This document shows positions 16,837 through 24,927 of a stretch of DNA of 64,000 nt, one piece after another. Position 1 is the stretch's first letter; the number at the start of each line of letters is the position of its first letter. The position numbers were made by a program, and so were the translations under genes. The notes under the pieces are model-generated. The model had not been told where the DNA came from. It saw nothing but the letters and a program-made list of their open reading frames with translations, and did not search any database. The stretch is from positions 17,722-81,721 of the forward strand of contig LVBG01000011.1 in assembly GCA_001603115.1 (NCBI GenBank). Reading direction: 5' to 3'. The DNA is from Spirochaetales bacterium Spiro_05. GTDB lineage: Bacteria > Spirochaetota > Spirochaetia > Sphaerochaetales > Sphaerochaetaceae.

Positions 16837-17782
16837 CTTCTGTTATCACCATTGCCGTCTGGATGAGGGCGAACGAGGCCTTTGCTCGGTTCGGGAACAG
16901 AAAGGCGGGGTGTTGGTCACCCGATCGTATGGGGAGCTTGTCGCCCTCGCAGTAGACCCGGTTGAGAAGAAGCCGCTCTATCACTTTCTCCCATTCACCA
17001 AAACGCTCTCGCTGGCCATGTTTGGTTGCAACCTCAGCTGTGCCTTTTGCCAGAACCACCAGATCAGCCAGGCAGGGTATGAGGATGGGCATGTGCATCG
17101 GTATGTCGATGCAAAAGCGATTCCCCTTTCGGCCAATGAGATGAGCTGCCCTTCGGTGAGCTTCACCTACAGTGAGCCGCTGGTCTGGCAGGACTACCTG
17201 ATGGAGGTGGCCACTGCATGTAAGGAAGCATCCCTTGCAACCATCATGGTTACCAACGGCACCTTCAGCGAGCAAGCCCTCATTCGCCTTCCCCCTCTCA
17301 TCGATGCCTTCAACATCGATGTCAAAGGGGATGAGCCGTTCTACAAAAGCATGTGCAACGGCAGCCTCAAGCCGGTGCTCAGGGGTCTTGAGGTATTGGC
17401 GAGAAGCTCAGCGCACGTGGAAGTGACCACCATGGTGATGGAGAGCCGACACACCTTGGAGGACATCCGGACCTTGGCCAAGCGGCTGGGCAATCTAGGC
17501 GTGCAGGTCTGGCATCTGAGCCGGTACTTTCCCCGCTATCGGTGTACCGACCCACCTACCAGCGAAGCATTCTTGCAAGAAGCGCTTTCGGTTGCTTCCC
17601 TCTCCTCCATACCCTATGTGTATGCGGGTAACTCTTCGCTTGGCCAAGGGACCTATTGCCCGTCCTGCCATACGCTTCTGATCGAAGACAGGATGGCTGG
17701 AAATGCAGGTTATGCAAAGCCGCTTGATGGTGGGGTCTGCCCACAGTGCGGGGCTGCAATCTACGGCCGCTTCAAAGCATGA
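16820..17782 (+). CDS. AmmeMemoRadiSam system radical SAM enzyme
   Basis: 320 aa from the ATG at 16820, with GAGG 6 bases before it. The radical SAM cluster motif CNLSCAFC (C-x3-C-x2-C) is near residue 70. Extra cysteines flank the core: an N-terminal C-x2-C-x3-C-x8-C group (CDFCYHHC ... GLC) and a C-terminal CPSC ... CPQCG pair, which may bind zinc or another iron-sulfur cluster. It resembles pyruvate formate-lyase activating enzymes but acts on an unknown substrate. It is translationally coupled to the AMMECR1 gene. Confidence 0.92.
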   Translation: MRLQCDFCYHHCRLDEGERGLCSVREQKGGVLVTRSYGELVALAVDPVEKKPLYHFLPFTKTLSLAMFGCNLSCAFCQNHQISQAGYEDGHVHRYVDAKAIPLSANEMSCPSVSFTYSEPLVWQDYLMEVATACKEASLATIMVTNGTFSEQALIRLPPLIDAFNIDVKGDEPFYKSMCNGSLKPVLRGLEVLARSSAHVEVTTMVMESRHTLEDIRTLAKRLGNLGVQVWHLSRYFPRYRCTDPPTSEAFLQEALSVASLSSIPYVYAGNSSLGQGTYCPSCHTLLIEDRMAGNAGYAKPLDGGVCPQCGAAIYGRFKA

Positions 17783-17807
17783 CAGAGTCAAGCTTTTCCG
17801 ATATACT
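17779..17807 (+). promoter_or_regulatory. Promoter of the ABC-F gene
   Basis: ATGACA, a 17-bp spacer and TATACT, beginning inside the radical SAM stop region; AGGAG and the GTG start at 17828 follow. Confidence 0.5.
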
Positions 17808-17827
17808 CGGCCTTTCAGGAGAAAGGC

Positions 17828-19444
17828 GTGGTCAGACTCAATGGCATCAATGTCGCATATGGCGACCGATATATTCTTAGGGATGCGAACGTGCTGGTTC
17901 GTACCGGCGATCGCATCGGATTGGTAGGTCCCAATGGGGCGGGAAAAAGCACCTTGCTTCGGGTCATCTGCGGGGAAGAGAAACCAGACAGCGGGGAGGT
18001 GCTCACCGAAGGTGGCACCATCATCGGCTATTTCAGCCAGAATGTGGGTGAGATGCAAGGCCGCACTGCCTTGGAAGAGGTAATTGCAGGCTCAGGGGCT
18101 GTCTATGAGATTGGGCTCGAACTTGAGAAGCTGGAGCACCGCATGGCCGATCCTGAGGGGAATTTCAGTGATGCGGATATGGATCGGTATGGGGAGTTGC
18201 AGAGTGAATACCTCGCCCGTGACGGGTATGACCTGGTCAGCCGCAGTGAGGAGATTCTCACCGGCCTTGGCATCTCCACAGATCGTCATCACCAGATGGT
18301 GGAGACCTTCAGCGGCGGATGGAAGATGCGCATCGCCTTGGCCAAGATACTTGCCCTCATGCCCGATGTGCTCTTGATGGACGAACCGACGAATCACCTC
18401 GATTTGGAGTCGATCATCTACCTCGAGAATTGGCTCTCCTCCTTCAAGGGCGATCTGGTGATGACCAGCCATGACCGCCAGTTCATGACCCGCATCTGCA
18501 GCCGCACCATCGAGGTGTCCAATGCCGAGGTGACCAGCTACAGCGGCGACTATGACTTCTACCTGCGTGAGCGGGAGATCCGCCGTGAGCAGCTCATCGC
18601 CACCTTCAACCGCCAACAAGCGCGCTTTGCCAAGGACGAGGAGTTCATCGCCAAGTTCGCTGCCCGGGCCAGCCACGCATCCTTGGTGCAGTCGCGCATC
18701 AAGGCTCTGGAGAAGATCGATCGCATCACCCTTCCGCCTGAGACCAAGCTGATGCAGGTGCAGTTTGCACCCTGCCAAAGAAGCGGGGACCAGGTGGTGG
18801 TGATGAAAGACCTCGCCAAGGTATGGCCGCTTGCGGGGGGAGGGACTCTTCCCGTTTTCCGTGGTGTCAGTGCAACGGTGATGCGGGGCAACAAGATCGC
18901 CCTCACCGGCGTGAATGGTGCGGGAAAGAGTACCCTGCTGAAGACCATTGTGGGCATGACGGAACCGACCGAAGGCATCGTAAGTCTTGGCGCGAGTGTG
19001 AACCTCGGGTACTTCAGCCAGTACTCCAGCGACGTTCTCGATCCCGACAAGACCATCTTTGAGGAAGTGTCTGACCGTGTTCCCATGACTACCATCCCTG
19101 TGCTGAGGGCGATGTTGGGGGCCTTCCTCTTCAGTGGTGATGATGTGGACAAGAAGATCGGAATGCTCAGTGGTGGGGAGAAGAGCCGTGTCATGCTTGC
19201 CTGCATGCTCGCAAATCCGGTGAACTTTCTGGTACTCGACGAACCGACCAACCACCTGGACATCCAAAGCCGCGAGGTCCTGCTCGATGCGCTGGTGCGC
19301 TTTGAGGGAACCATCATGATTGTCAGTCACGACCGATACTTTCTCAAGCATCTGGCAAACCGGGTGTTTGAGATGGATTGGGGCAAACTCAATATCTATG
19401 AAGGTGATTATTCCTACTACCTGCACAAAAGTGGTCGGGAGTAA
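17828..19444 (+). CDS. ABC-F family ATPase (Uup/EttA type)
   Basis: 538 aa with two ATP-binding cassettes in one chain and no membrane segments. Walker A motifs are GPNGAGKST and GVNGAGKST; the signature motifs are FSGGWKMRIALA and LSGGEKSRVMLA; Walker B regions are LLMDEPTNHLD and LVLDEPTNHLD. The charged linker between cassettes and the absence of a partner permease mark it as ABC-F, proteins that act on the ribosome as translation factors or protect it from antibiotics. The start is GTG with AGGAG upstream. Which ABC-F subtype it is cannot be settled by eye. Confidence 0.92.
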   Translation: MVRLNGINVAYGDRYILRDANVLVRTGDRIGLVGPNGAGKSTLLRVICGEEKPDSGEVLTEGGTIIGYFSQNVGEMQGRTALEEVIAGSGAVYEIGLELEKLEHRMADPEGNFSDADMDRYGELQSEYLARDGYDLVSRSEEILTGLGISTDRHHQMVETFSGGWKMRIALAKILALMPDVLLMDEPTNHLDLESIIYLENWLSSFKGDLVMTSHDRQFMTRICSRTIEVSNAEVTSYSGDYDFYLREREIRREQLIATFNRQQARFAKDEEFIAKFAARASHASLVQSRIKALEKIDRITLPPETKLMQVQFAPCQRSGDQVVVMKDLAKVWPLAGGGTLPVFRGVSATVMRGNKIALTGVNGAGKSTLLKTIVGMTEPTEGIVSLGASVNLGYFSQYSSDVLDPDKTIFEEVSDRVPMTTIPVLRAMLGAFLFSGDDVDKKIGMLSGGEKSRVMLACMLANPVNFLVLDEPTNHLDIQSREVLLDALVRFEGTIMIVSHDRYFLKHLANRVFEMDWGKLNIYEGDYSYYLHKSGRE

Positions 19445-19458
19445 CAAAGGAGAAACGT

Positions 19459-19869
19459 ATGGACATGCAGTATGTGGAAAAAGCACGCCAGCTGCGCAGC
19501 AAAGGCTACAACTGTGCCCAGGCAGTAGCCTGCAGTTTCAGTGACGTCGTGGGGCTGGACGAAGCAACCATCTTTTCGATGATGGAAGGGTTCGGCGGAG
19601 GGATGGGCGGTCATCAGGCAACCTGCGGTGCCCTCAGCGGGGCTGTTGCCATAGCAGGACTAGTCACCAGCAAGGGGAGTGTGGAAGGTCAGACAAAAAC
19701 GCTTACCTACGCCAAGTCAAAAGCCCTGGTCCAAGCGTTTGAAGCACGTTGCAAGAGTCTGGTCTGCAAGGATTTGTTGGGTGAAGAGACAGGCGTTGAG
19801 TTGCATAGTTGTGAGCATTGTGTAGAGGATGCTGTGATTTTGGTGCAGGAAATGTTGCAAAACCGGTAA
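19459..19869 (+). CDS. C_GCAxxG_C_C family redox-type protein
   Basis: 136 aa. The family's cysteine pattern is clear: YNCAQAV near residue 19, ATCGALSGAVAIAG (the GCAxxG-type motif) near 52, then C93, C97 and the HSCEHC pair near 112. These proteins are common in anaerobes and thought to be redox-active or metal-binding; no defined reaction is known. A strong AAGGAG precedes the ATG. It lies 14 bases behind the ABC-F gene and is probably co-transcribed with it. Confidence 0.85.
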   Translation: MDMQYVEKARQLRSKGYNCAQAVACSFSDVVGLDEATIFSMMEGFGGGMGGHQATCGALSGAVAIAGLVTSKGSVEGQTKTLTYAKSKALVQAFEARCKSLVCKDLLGEETGVELHSCEHCVEDAVILVQEMLQNR

Positions 19870-19928
19870 ACATATCTGACACTTGTCGTATGTCACAACA
19901 AAAAAATGAGTATTTGTTGCAAAACGAC

Positions 19929-19957
19929 TTGCATAAGCGATTTATTTTCGCTACCGT
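19929..19957 (+). promoter_or_regulatory. Promoter of the purine operon (leaderless)
   Basis: TTGCAT (19929-19934), an exact 17-bp spacer, and TACCGT (19952-19957), followed by 6 bases and the purE ATG. The spacer contains the inverted repeat AGCGA-n7-TCGCT, which might bind a regulator. No riboswitch-sized leader is possible from this promoter. Confidence 0.55.
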
Positions 19958-19963
19958 ACGCCT

Positions 19964-20467
19964 ATGCAGACAACACAGAAGAGTATTGTGGCCGTTTTGT
20001 TGGGGAGCGAGAGCGACTTGGACCGGGTACAGGGAGCTTTCCAGGTTCTTTCAGAGCTGGGGATTCCCTTCGAGAAAAGGATTCTCTCCGCCCATCGTAC
20101 CAGCGATGATACGATAGCCTTTGCAGAAACTGCTGCCCAACGTGGCCTGAAAGTGCTGATTGCAGCGGCAGGGAAGGCAGCCCACCTTGGCGGGGTGCTG
20201 GCCAGCAGGACCCTCTTGCCGGTGATCGGCATCCCTTTGTCCACCTCTCTTTCTGGCCTCGATGCACTCTTTTCGACCGTGCAGATGCCAACCGGCTATC
20301 CGGTGGCGAGCGTGGCCATAGATGGGGCAGCCAACGCAGCTCTGCTTGCCGCCCAGATCCTGGCTCTCCAGGATCCCCAACTCTCAGAAAAGCTGGCCAA
20401 AAGGCGCCTTGCCATGGCTGAGCAGGTAATAAGTGCAGACGCGCGAATCAACAAGAGCTTTCCCTGA
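19964..20467 (+). CDS. purE: PurE, N5-CAIR mutase / AIR carboxylase
   Basis: 167 aa. Family motifs are GSESDL, LSAHRTSDD and the glycine-rich AAAGKAAHLGGVLAS, where K replaces the second G of the usual AGGAAHLPG of class I enzymes. The protein makes the carboxylated aminoimidazole ribotide CAIR. SAHRT and GLDALFSTVQMP resemble class I enzymes, which normally need PurK, yet no purK is in this cluster. It is first in the eight-gene purine operon and predicted to be leaderless. Confidence 0.9.
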   Translation: MQTTQKSIVAVLLGSESDLDRVQGAFQVLSELGIPFEKRILSAHRTSDDTIAFAETAAQRGLKVLIAAAGKAAHLGGVLASRTLLPVIGIPLSTSLSGLDALFSTVQMPTGYPVASVAIDGAANAALLAAQILALQDPQLSEKLAKRRLAMAEQVISADARINKSFP

Positions 20468-20509
20468 TAAACAGGTGAAGCTCTTTTTTAATTGCAAGAG
20501 GGAGATGTC

Positions 20510-21223
20510 ATGCAAAAAACACAGCAGCTGTATGAGGGAAAGGCGAAGAAAGTCTATGCAACCGATGAGGCAGGCGTTTACATCGTCTCCTACAAGGATG
20601 ATGCGACAGCCTTCAACGGGTTGAAGAAGGGCACGATCGAACACAAGGGCAGCATCAACAACAGGGTGAGCAACCATCTGATGCAGCTGTTGGAGAAGCA
20701 AGGGATTCCCACCCATCTTTTGCAAGAGCTTTCAGAGTGCGAGACTGCGGTCAGAAAGGTGCGCATCATTCCCTTGGAAGTCATCGTCCGCAACATTGCT
20801 GCCGGCTCGCTTTCGACTCGTCTCGGCCTTGAAGAAGGGACGAAGCTAGGTTGTACCGTGCTTGAGTTCTGTTACAAACGGGATGATTTGGGTGACCCGC
20901 TGGTAAATGAGTACCACATCAGGGCCCTCGGTCTTGCACGTGATGAAGAGCTTGCCCAGCTCAGCTCCTACAGCCTCAAGATCAATGACATCCTTGGGTC
21001 CTACCTGAGGGACCTCGGTATTGAGCTGGTGGATTTCAAGCTTGAGTTCGGCATCACCGACGAAGGCAAGCTGATTCTTGCTGATGAGATCTCACCCGAT
21101 ACCTGCAGGTTCTGGGACACCAAGACCGGCAAGAAGCTGGACAAGGATCGGTTCCGCCGCGACCTCGGCTCGGTAGAGGAAGCGTATCAGGAAGTGCTCT
21201 TCCGCTTGCTGGGCATCAACTGA
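20510..21223 (+). CDS. purC: PurC, SAICAR synthetase
   Basis: 237 aa from the ATG with GAGGGAG 5 bases upstream. It starts MQKTQQLYEGKAKKVY, the classic PurC N-terminus, and has VIVRNIAAGSL near residue 90 and ADEISPDTCRFWD near residue 190. It joins CAIR with aspartate using ATP. Its stop overlaps the purF start (TGATG), so translation is coupled. Confidence 0.95.
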   Translation: MQKTQQLYEGKAKKVYATDEAGVYIVSYKDDATAFNGLKKGTIEHKGSINNRVSNHLMQLLEKQGIPTHLLQELSECETAVRKVRIIPLEVIVRNIAAGSLSTRLGLEEGTKLGCTVLEFCYKRDDLGDPLVNEYHIRALGLARDEELAQLSSYSLKINDILGSYLRDLGIELVDFKLEFGITDEGKLILADEISPDTCRFWDTKTGKKLDKDRFRRDLGSVEEAYQEVLFRLLGIN

Positions 21224-22635
21224 TGGCCACTCTTAAGGAAGCGTGCGGGCTGTTTGGCATCTTCTCCGAAGCCGCCGTAGATACCGCCCAGTTCTGCCAC
21301 CTTGGCCTCTACTCGTTGCAGCATCGCGGGCAGGAAGGGTGTGGCATTGCCTGGAATGACAAAGGCTCGCTGACTGTGCAGAAGGACCTTGGGCTGGTTG
21401 CCGAGGTATTTCCTGAACCCGTGCAGGTCACATCCACCACCCGGATGGCAATCGCCCATACGCGGTATGGGACCAGCGGGGAACGATCACGTGAGAATGT
21501 GCAGCCCTTGCTCATCCGTCACCAGATGGGAAGCATGGCCTTGGCCCACAACGGGAACCTCACCAACGATGTGCAGCTTCGCTCATCCTTGGAGCAGCAG
21601 GGCTCACTCTTCCACACTACCAGTGATACCGAGGTGATAGCCTACATCATCACCAAGCATCGGCTTTGCAGTGAGAGTGTGGAGGAAGCGATTGAGAAGG
21701 CAATGGATGAGCTGAAAGGCTCGTACTCGCTTCTGGTCATGACCGCAGGCAAGCTCATTGCAGTCCGCGATCGGTGGGGTTTCAAGCCCCTGTGCATGGG
21801 AAAGCTTGAGGATGGCTATGTATTTGCCAGCGAGAGCTGTGCCCTCGATGCGGTGGGAGCCAAGTTTTTACGGGATGTAGAGCCCGGGGAAATTTGCATC
21901 GTCGATGCCAAGACAGGTCAGCTGGAGAGCAAGAAGCGTCATGTAGGGGAGACCAAGGGCAGTCTCTGTGTGTTTGAGCTGATCTACTTTGCCCGCCCTG
22001 ATAGCGTCATCGATACGATCAGCGTACACCAGGCCAGGCTGCGCAGCGGTGCCTTCCTCGCACTGGAACACCCAGCCCAGGCGGATGTGGTCATCGGAGT
22101 GCCCGACAGCGGCATCGATGCAGCCATCGGCTATGCCTGGCAGTCGGGCATTCCCTACAGCATCGGCTTCATCAAGAACAAGTACATCGGTCGCACCTTC
22201 ATCCAGCCCAAGCAGGGAGAACGGGAGAGCGGGGTGCGCATCAAGCTCAATCCCATCGCCTCCACGGTGGCTGGCAAGCGGGTGGTGCTCATCGATGATT
22301 CGATTGTCCGGGGAACCACCAGCAAGCGGATCGTCCGCCTCTTGCGCGAAGCTGGGGCGAAGGAAGTGCACCTTCGCTCTTCCGCTCCTCCCTTCCTCCA
22401 CCCCTGTTACTACGGAACAGACATCGATTCGCGCAAGGATCTGTTCGCCCACAAGTATTCCCATCAGGAGATGCAGAAGATCCTGGATGTCGACTCGTTG
22501 GGATTCCTGCTTCCCGAGCAGGTGCTCAAACTCAGCGACCATCCATCCATCGGCTTTTGCAGCGCCTGCTTTACCGGCTCCTATCCGTGCGAGCCACCAC
22601 AAGGAGTTGTTGATGCATCCTCAGAGTCACAGTGA
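21223..22635 (+). CDS. purF: PurF, amidophosphoribosyltransferase
   Basis: 470 aa. It catalyses the first committed step, from PRPP and glutamine to phosphoribosylamine. The N-terminal nucleophile glutaminase domain would be exposed by cleaving a 7-residue propeptide before Cys8 (ACGLFGIF). The PRPP-binding loop is VVLIDDSIVRGTTS near residue 350. Four cysteines near the C-terminus (C400-region PCYYG, FCSAC, PCEPP) suggest the iron-sulfur type of PurF, but this is not certain. The 3' end overlaps purM by 23 bases. Confidence 0.94.
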   Translation: MATLKEACGLFGIFSEAAVDTAQFCHLGLYSLQHRGQEGCGIAWNDKGSLTVQKDLGLVAEVFPEPVQVTSTTRMAIAHTRYGTSGERSRENVQPLLIRHQMGSMALAHNGNLTNDVQLRSSLEQQGSLFHTTSDTEVIAYIITKHRLCSESVEEAIEKAMDELKGSYSLLVMTAGKLIAVRDRWGFKPLCMGKLEDGYVFASESCALDAVGAKFLRDVEPGEICIVDAKTGQLESKKRHVGETKGSLCVFELIYFARPDSVIDTISVHQARLRSGAFLALEHPAQADVVIGVPDSGIDAAIGYAWQSGIPYSIGFIKNKYIGRTFIQPKQGERESGVRIKLNPIASTVAGKRVVLIDDSIVRGTTSKRIVRLLREAGAKEVHLRSSAPPFLHPCYYGTDIDSRKDLFAHKYSHQEMQKILDVDSLGFLLPEQVLKLSDHPSIGFCSACFTGSYPCEPPQGVVDASSESQ

Positions 22636-23647
22636 ACGGTATGCCGAAAGCGGGGTGGATATCCGCCGAGGGTATGAGGCGGTTGAGTTGATCAAGGCCC
22701 ATGTGGCAAGAACTGCCATCAAGGGGGTTCGCTCGGATATCGGCGGCTTTGGCGGCATGTTCGAGCTCGACCTCTCCGAGTGCCCGAATCCGGTTCTGGT
22801 CAGCGGGACCGACGGGGTGGGCACCAAGCTCAAGCTCGCCTTTGCCCTGGACAAGCATGATACCATCGGCATCGATTGCGTGGCCATGTGCGTCAACGAT
22901 GTCATCTGCTGCGGGGCACGGCCGAAGATCTTCCTCGACTACATCGCATTGGGAAAGCTCGAACCGAAAAAGGTGGAGCAGATAGTGAAAGGCGTTGCCC
23001 AGGGCTGTCTTCTGGCAGGTTGTGCCCTGATAGGGGGAGAGACGGCCGAGATGCCGGGTTTCTATGGCTCAGGGGAGTATGACATCGCGGGCTTCTGCAC
23101 CGCAGTGGTGGACAAGACCAAGATTTTCGATACCGCATCCATCACAGAAGGGGATGTCTTGGTTGGCTTGCCTTCCTCGGGCGTCCACTCCAACGGCTTT
23201 TCCTTGGTCCGTTCAATCTTCGACTTGGACAAGCATCCCGAAAACCTTGGGGCATACTATCCAGAGCTTGGATCCACGTTGGGTGCAGCCTTGCTCGAGC
23301 CTACCCGCATCTATGTCCAAGAGGTGCTCTCCCTCTCAGAGCAGGTACCGATCAAGGGGGCGAGCCATATCACCGGGGGCGGGTTCTTCGAGAACATTCC
23401 CCGCTCCCTCCCACAGGGTCTGGGAGCAAGGATCGAGAAGCAGAAGGTGAGGATCCATCCCATCTTCACCTTGATGCAGAAGCTCTCCTCCATCGATGAC
23501 CGGCAGATGTTCAACACCTTCAACATGGGGGTGGGCATGGTCCTCATCCTGGATAAGGACGATGCCGCACAAGCGTTGTCGCTCCTGCCTGACGCCTATG
23601 TGCTGGGCTCGGTGGAGGCAAGTGACGAGCCTCTGGTGCTGCTATGA
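22613..23647 (+). CDS. purM: PurM, AIR synthetase
   Basis: 344 aa from the ATG at 22613, which has AAGGAG 6 bases before it; the open frame runs further upstream inside purF but is not coding there. It shows VSGTDGVGTKLKLA near residue 65, LIGGETAEMPGFY near 140, and ITGGGFFENIPR near 255, all PurM signatures. It closes the imidazole ring to give AIR. It overlaps both neighbours. Confidence 0.94.
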   Translation: MHPQSHSERYAESGVDIRRGYEAVELIKAHVARTAIKGVRSDIGGFGGMFELDLSECPNPVLVSGTDGVGTKLKLAFALDKHDTIGIDCVAMCVNDVICCGARPKIFLDYIALGKLEPKKVEQIVKGVAQGCLLAGCALIGGETAEMPGFYGSGEYDIAGFCTAVVDKTKIFDTASITEGDVLVGLPSSGVHSNGFSLVRSIFDLDKHPENLGAYYPELGSTLGAALLEPTRIYVQEVLSLSEQVPIKGASHITGGGFFENIPRSLPQGLGARIEKQKVRIHPIFTLMQKLSSIDDRQMFNTFNMGVGMVLILDKDDAAQALSLLPDAYVLGSVEASDEPLVLL

Positions 23648-24924
23648 TACGTATTGCGGTACTGGCAAGCGGAAGCGGTACCAACCTCCAGGCGCTTTTG
23701 GACGCTGATCTGCTTCCCGGTGAGGTGGTGCTGGTTGCCAGCGACAAGCCCGATGCGCAGGCCCTTGGGCGCAGCAGGATGAAGGGAATCCCTTCCATCG
23801 GCCTCGATCGCAAGACGTTGGGGAGAAAAGCCTTTGAGCAAACGCTCGAAGACCTGTTGGGCGAGCATGCGGTTGACTTGATCGTGCTCGCAGGCTTTCT
23901 GACCATCCTCTCTGCACCGTTTGTGAATGCGCATAGGAATCGCATCATCAACATACATCCCTCCCTGCTCCCCTCTTTCGGAGGAAAAGGGTATTATGGG
24001 GAGCGTGTCCATGAAGCGGTTCTCAAGCGAGGGGTGAAGATCAGCGGGGCGACGGTCCATCTGGTGACCGAAGAGGCGGACGAAGGCCCGATCCTTGCGC
24101 AGCAGGCTCTCAGTGTCGCCGATGATGATACTCCCACATCTTTGGGGCAACGAATCCTCAAGACCATTGAGTGGACCTTGCTGCCCAAGACGGTGCAACA
24201 GTATTGCCGGAAATTGGAGGAAGAGATGCAACTCGAAACATATCTGAAAGGTCTGCGCTACCCGGGCAGGGGCATCCTCTGCGGCCTGAGTGAGGAAGGC
24301 AAAGCCTTGCTCATCTACTTCATCACTGCCCGCAGTAAGCACAGCAGGAATCGGATGCTTGTCGCCCAAAACGAAATGGTGCGTACCCAAGCAATCGATG
24401 AGAGCCTTCTTGTGGACCCTTCTCTGATCATCTACCGGGCGATCGACCGCATCGGCAACGCGTTTGTGGTGGCGAACGGGGACCAGAGTGATGCCATCCT
24501 TGCCTCCTTGGCCTGCGGACACTCCTTTGAGGAGGGCTTGGCTGCTGCTACCTACGAGCCGGATGCGCCCAACTACACCCCGCGTATCAGCGCCCTTTTC
24601 CAAACCGGGGGGCCCATTTCCTACACCCTCTCCATCCTTCGCAGGAGAGAGGACGGTTCGTGTGAGCATGCCTTTTTCCCCTCTGCAAAGCTGCAGGCAG
24701 GAGAGGGCCATCTGATCCATACCTATGAGAAGGAAGAAGAGCCTCTTTCCTCCTTTGCAGGGGAGCCCAGAAAGATGCTTCTCAAAGGGAGCGGGGAAAC
24801 GTTGGCCCAGGGGGTTTGGCAGAGCCTGGATGAGCGGGTCCGGGTAGGCTTGTGTGTGAAAGAAATCGATCTGGATACCCATGAGGTCCAGACCATCATC
24901 ATCAATGCAGAAGAGAGGAGATAG
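23644..24924 (+). CDS. purN: Fused PurN (GAR transformylase) - PurO-type IMP cyclohydrolase
   Basis: 426 aa, about twice the normal PurN length. Residues 1-190 are a folate-dependent GAR transformylase: ASGSGTNLQALL at the start, catalytic Asn103 and His105 in NIHPSLLPSF, and Asp146 in EEADEGPI. Residues about 197-426 resemble the archaeal-type IMP cyclohydrolase PurO (RYPGRGILCG, FITARSKHSRNRML, VVANGDQSDA, GHLIHTY). The fusion would catalyse step 3 and the last step of IMP synthesis. At the junction, GGAGG (24216-24220) stands 5 bases before an in-frame ATG (24226), so a free PurO could also be made. It overlaps purM by 4 bases. Confidence 0.88.
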   Translation: MIRIAVLASGSGTNLQALLDADLLPGEVVLVASDKPDAQALGRSRMKGIPSIGLDRKTLGRKAFEQTLEDLLGEHAVDLIVLAGFLTILSAPFVNAHRNRIINIHPSLLPSFGGKGYYGERVHEAVLKRGVKISGATVHLVTEEADEGPILAQQALSVADDDTPTSLGQRILKTIEWTLLPKTVQQYCRKLEEEMQLETYLKGLRYPGRGILCGLSEEGKALLIYFITARSKHSRNRMLVAQNEMVRTQAIDESLLVDPSLIIYRAIDRIGNAFVVANGDQSDAILASLACGHSFEEGLAAATYEPDAPNYTPRISALFQTGGPISYTLSILRRREDGSCEHAFFPSAKLQAGEGHLIHTYEKEEEPLSSFAGEPRKMLLKGSGETLAQGVWQSLDERVRVGLCVKEIDLDTHEVQTIIINAEERR

Positions 24925-24927
24925 CGC

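Noticed and set aside
19870-19963. A purine riboswitch before purE
   Set aside because: The gap is too short, lacks the conserved three-way junction, and the promoter found would give a leaderless transcript.
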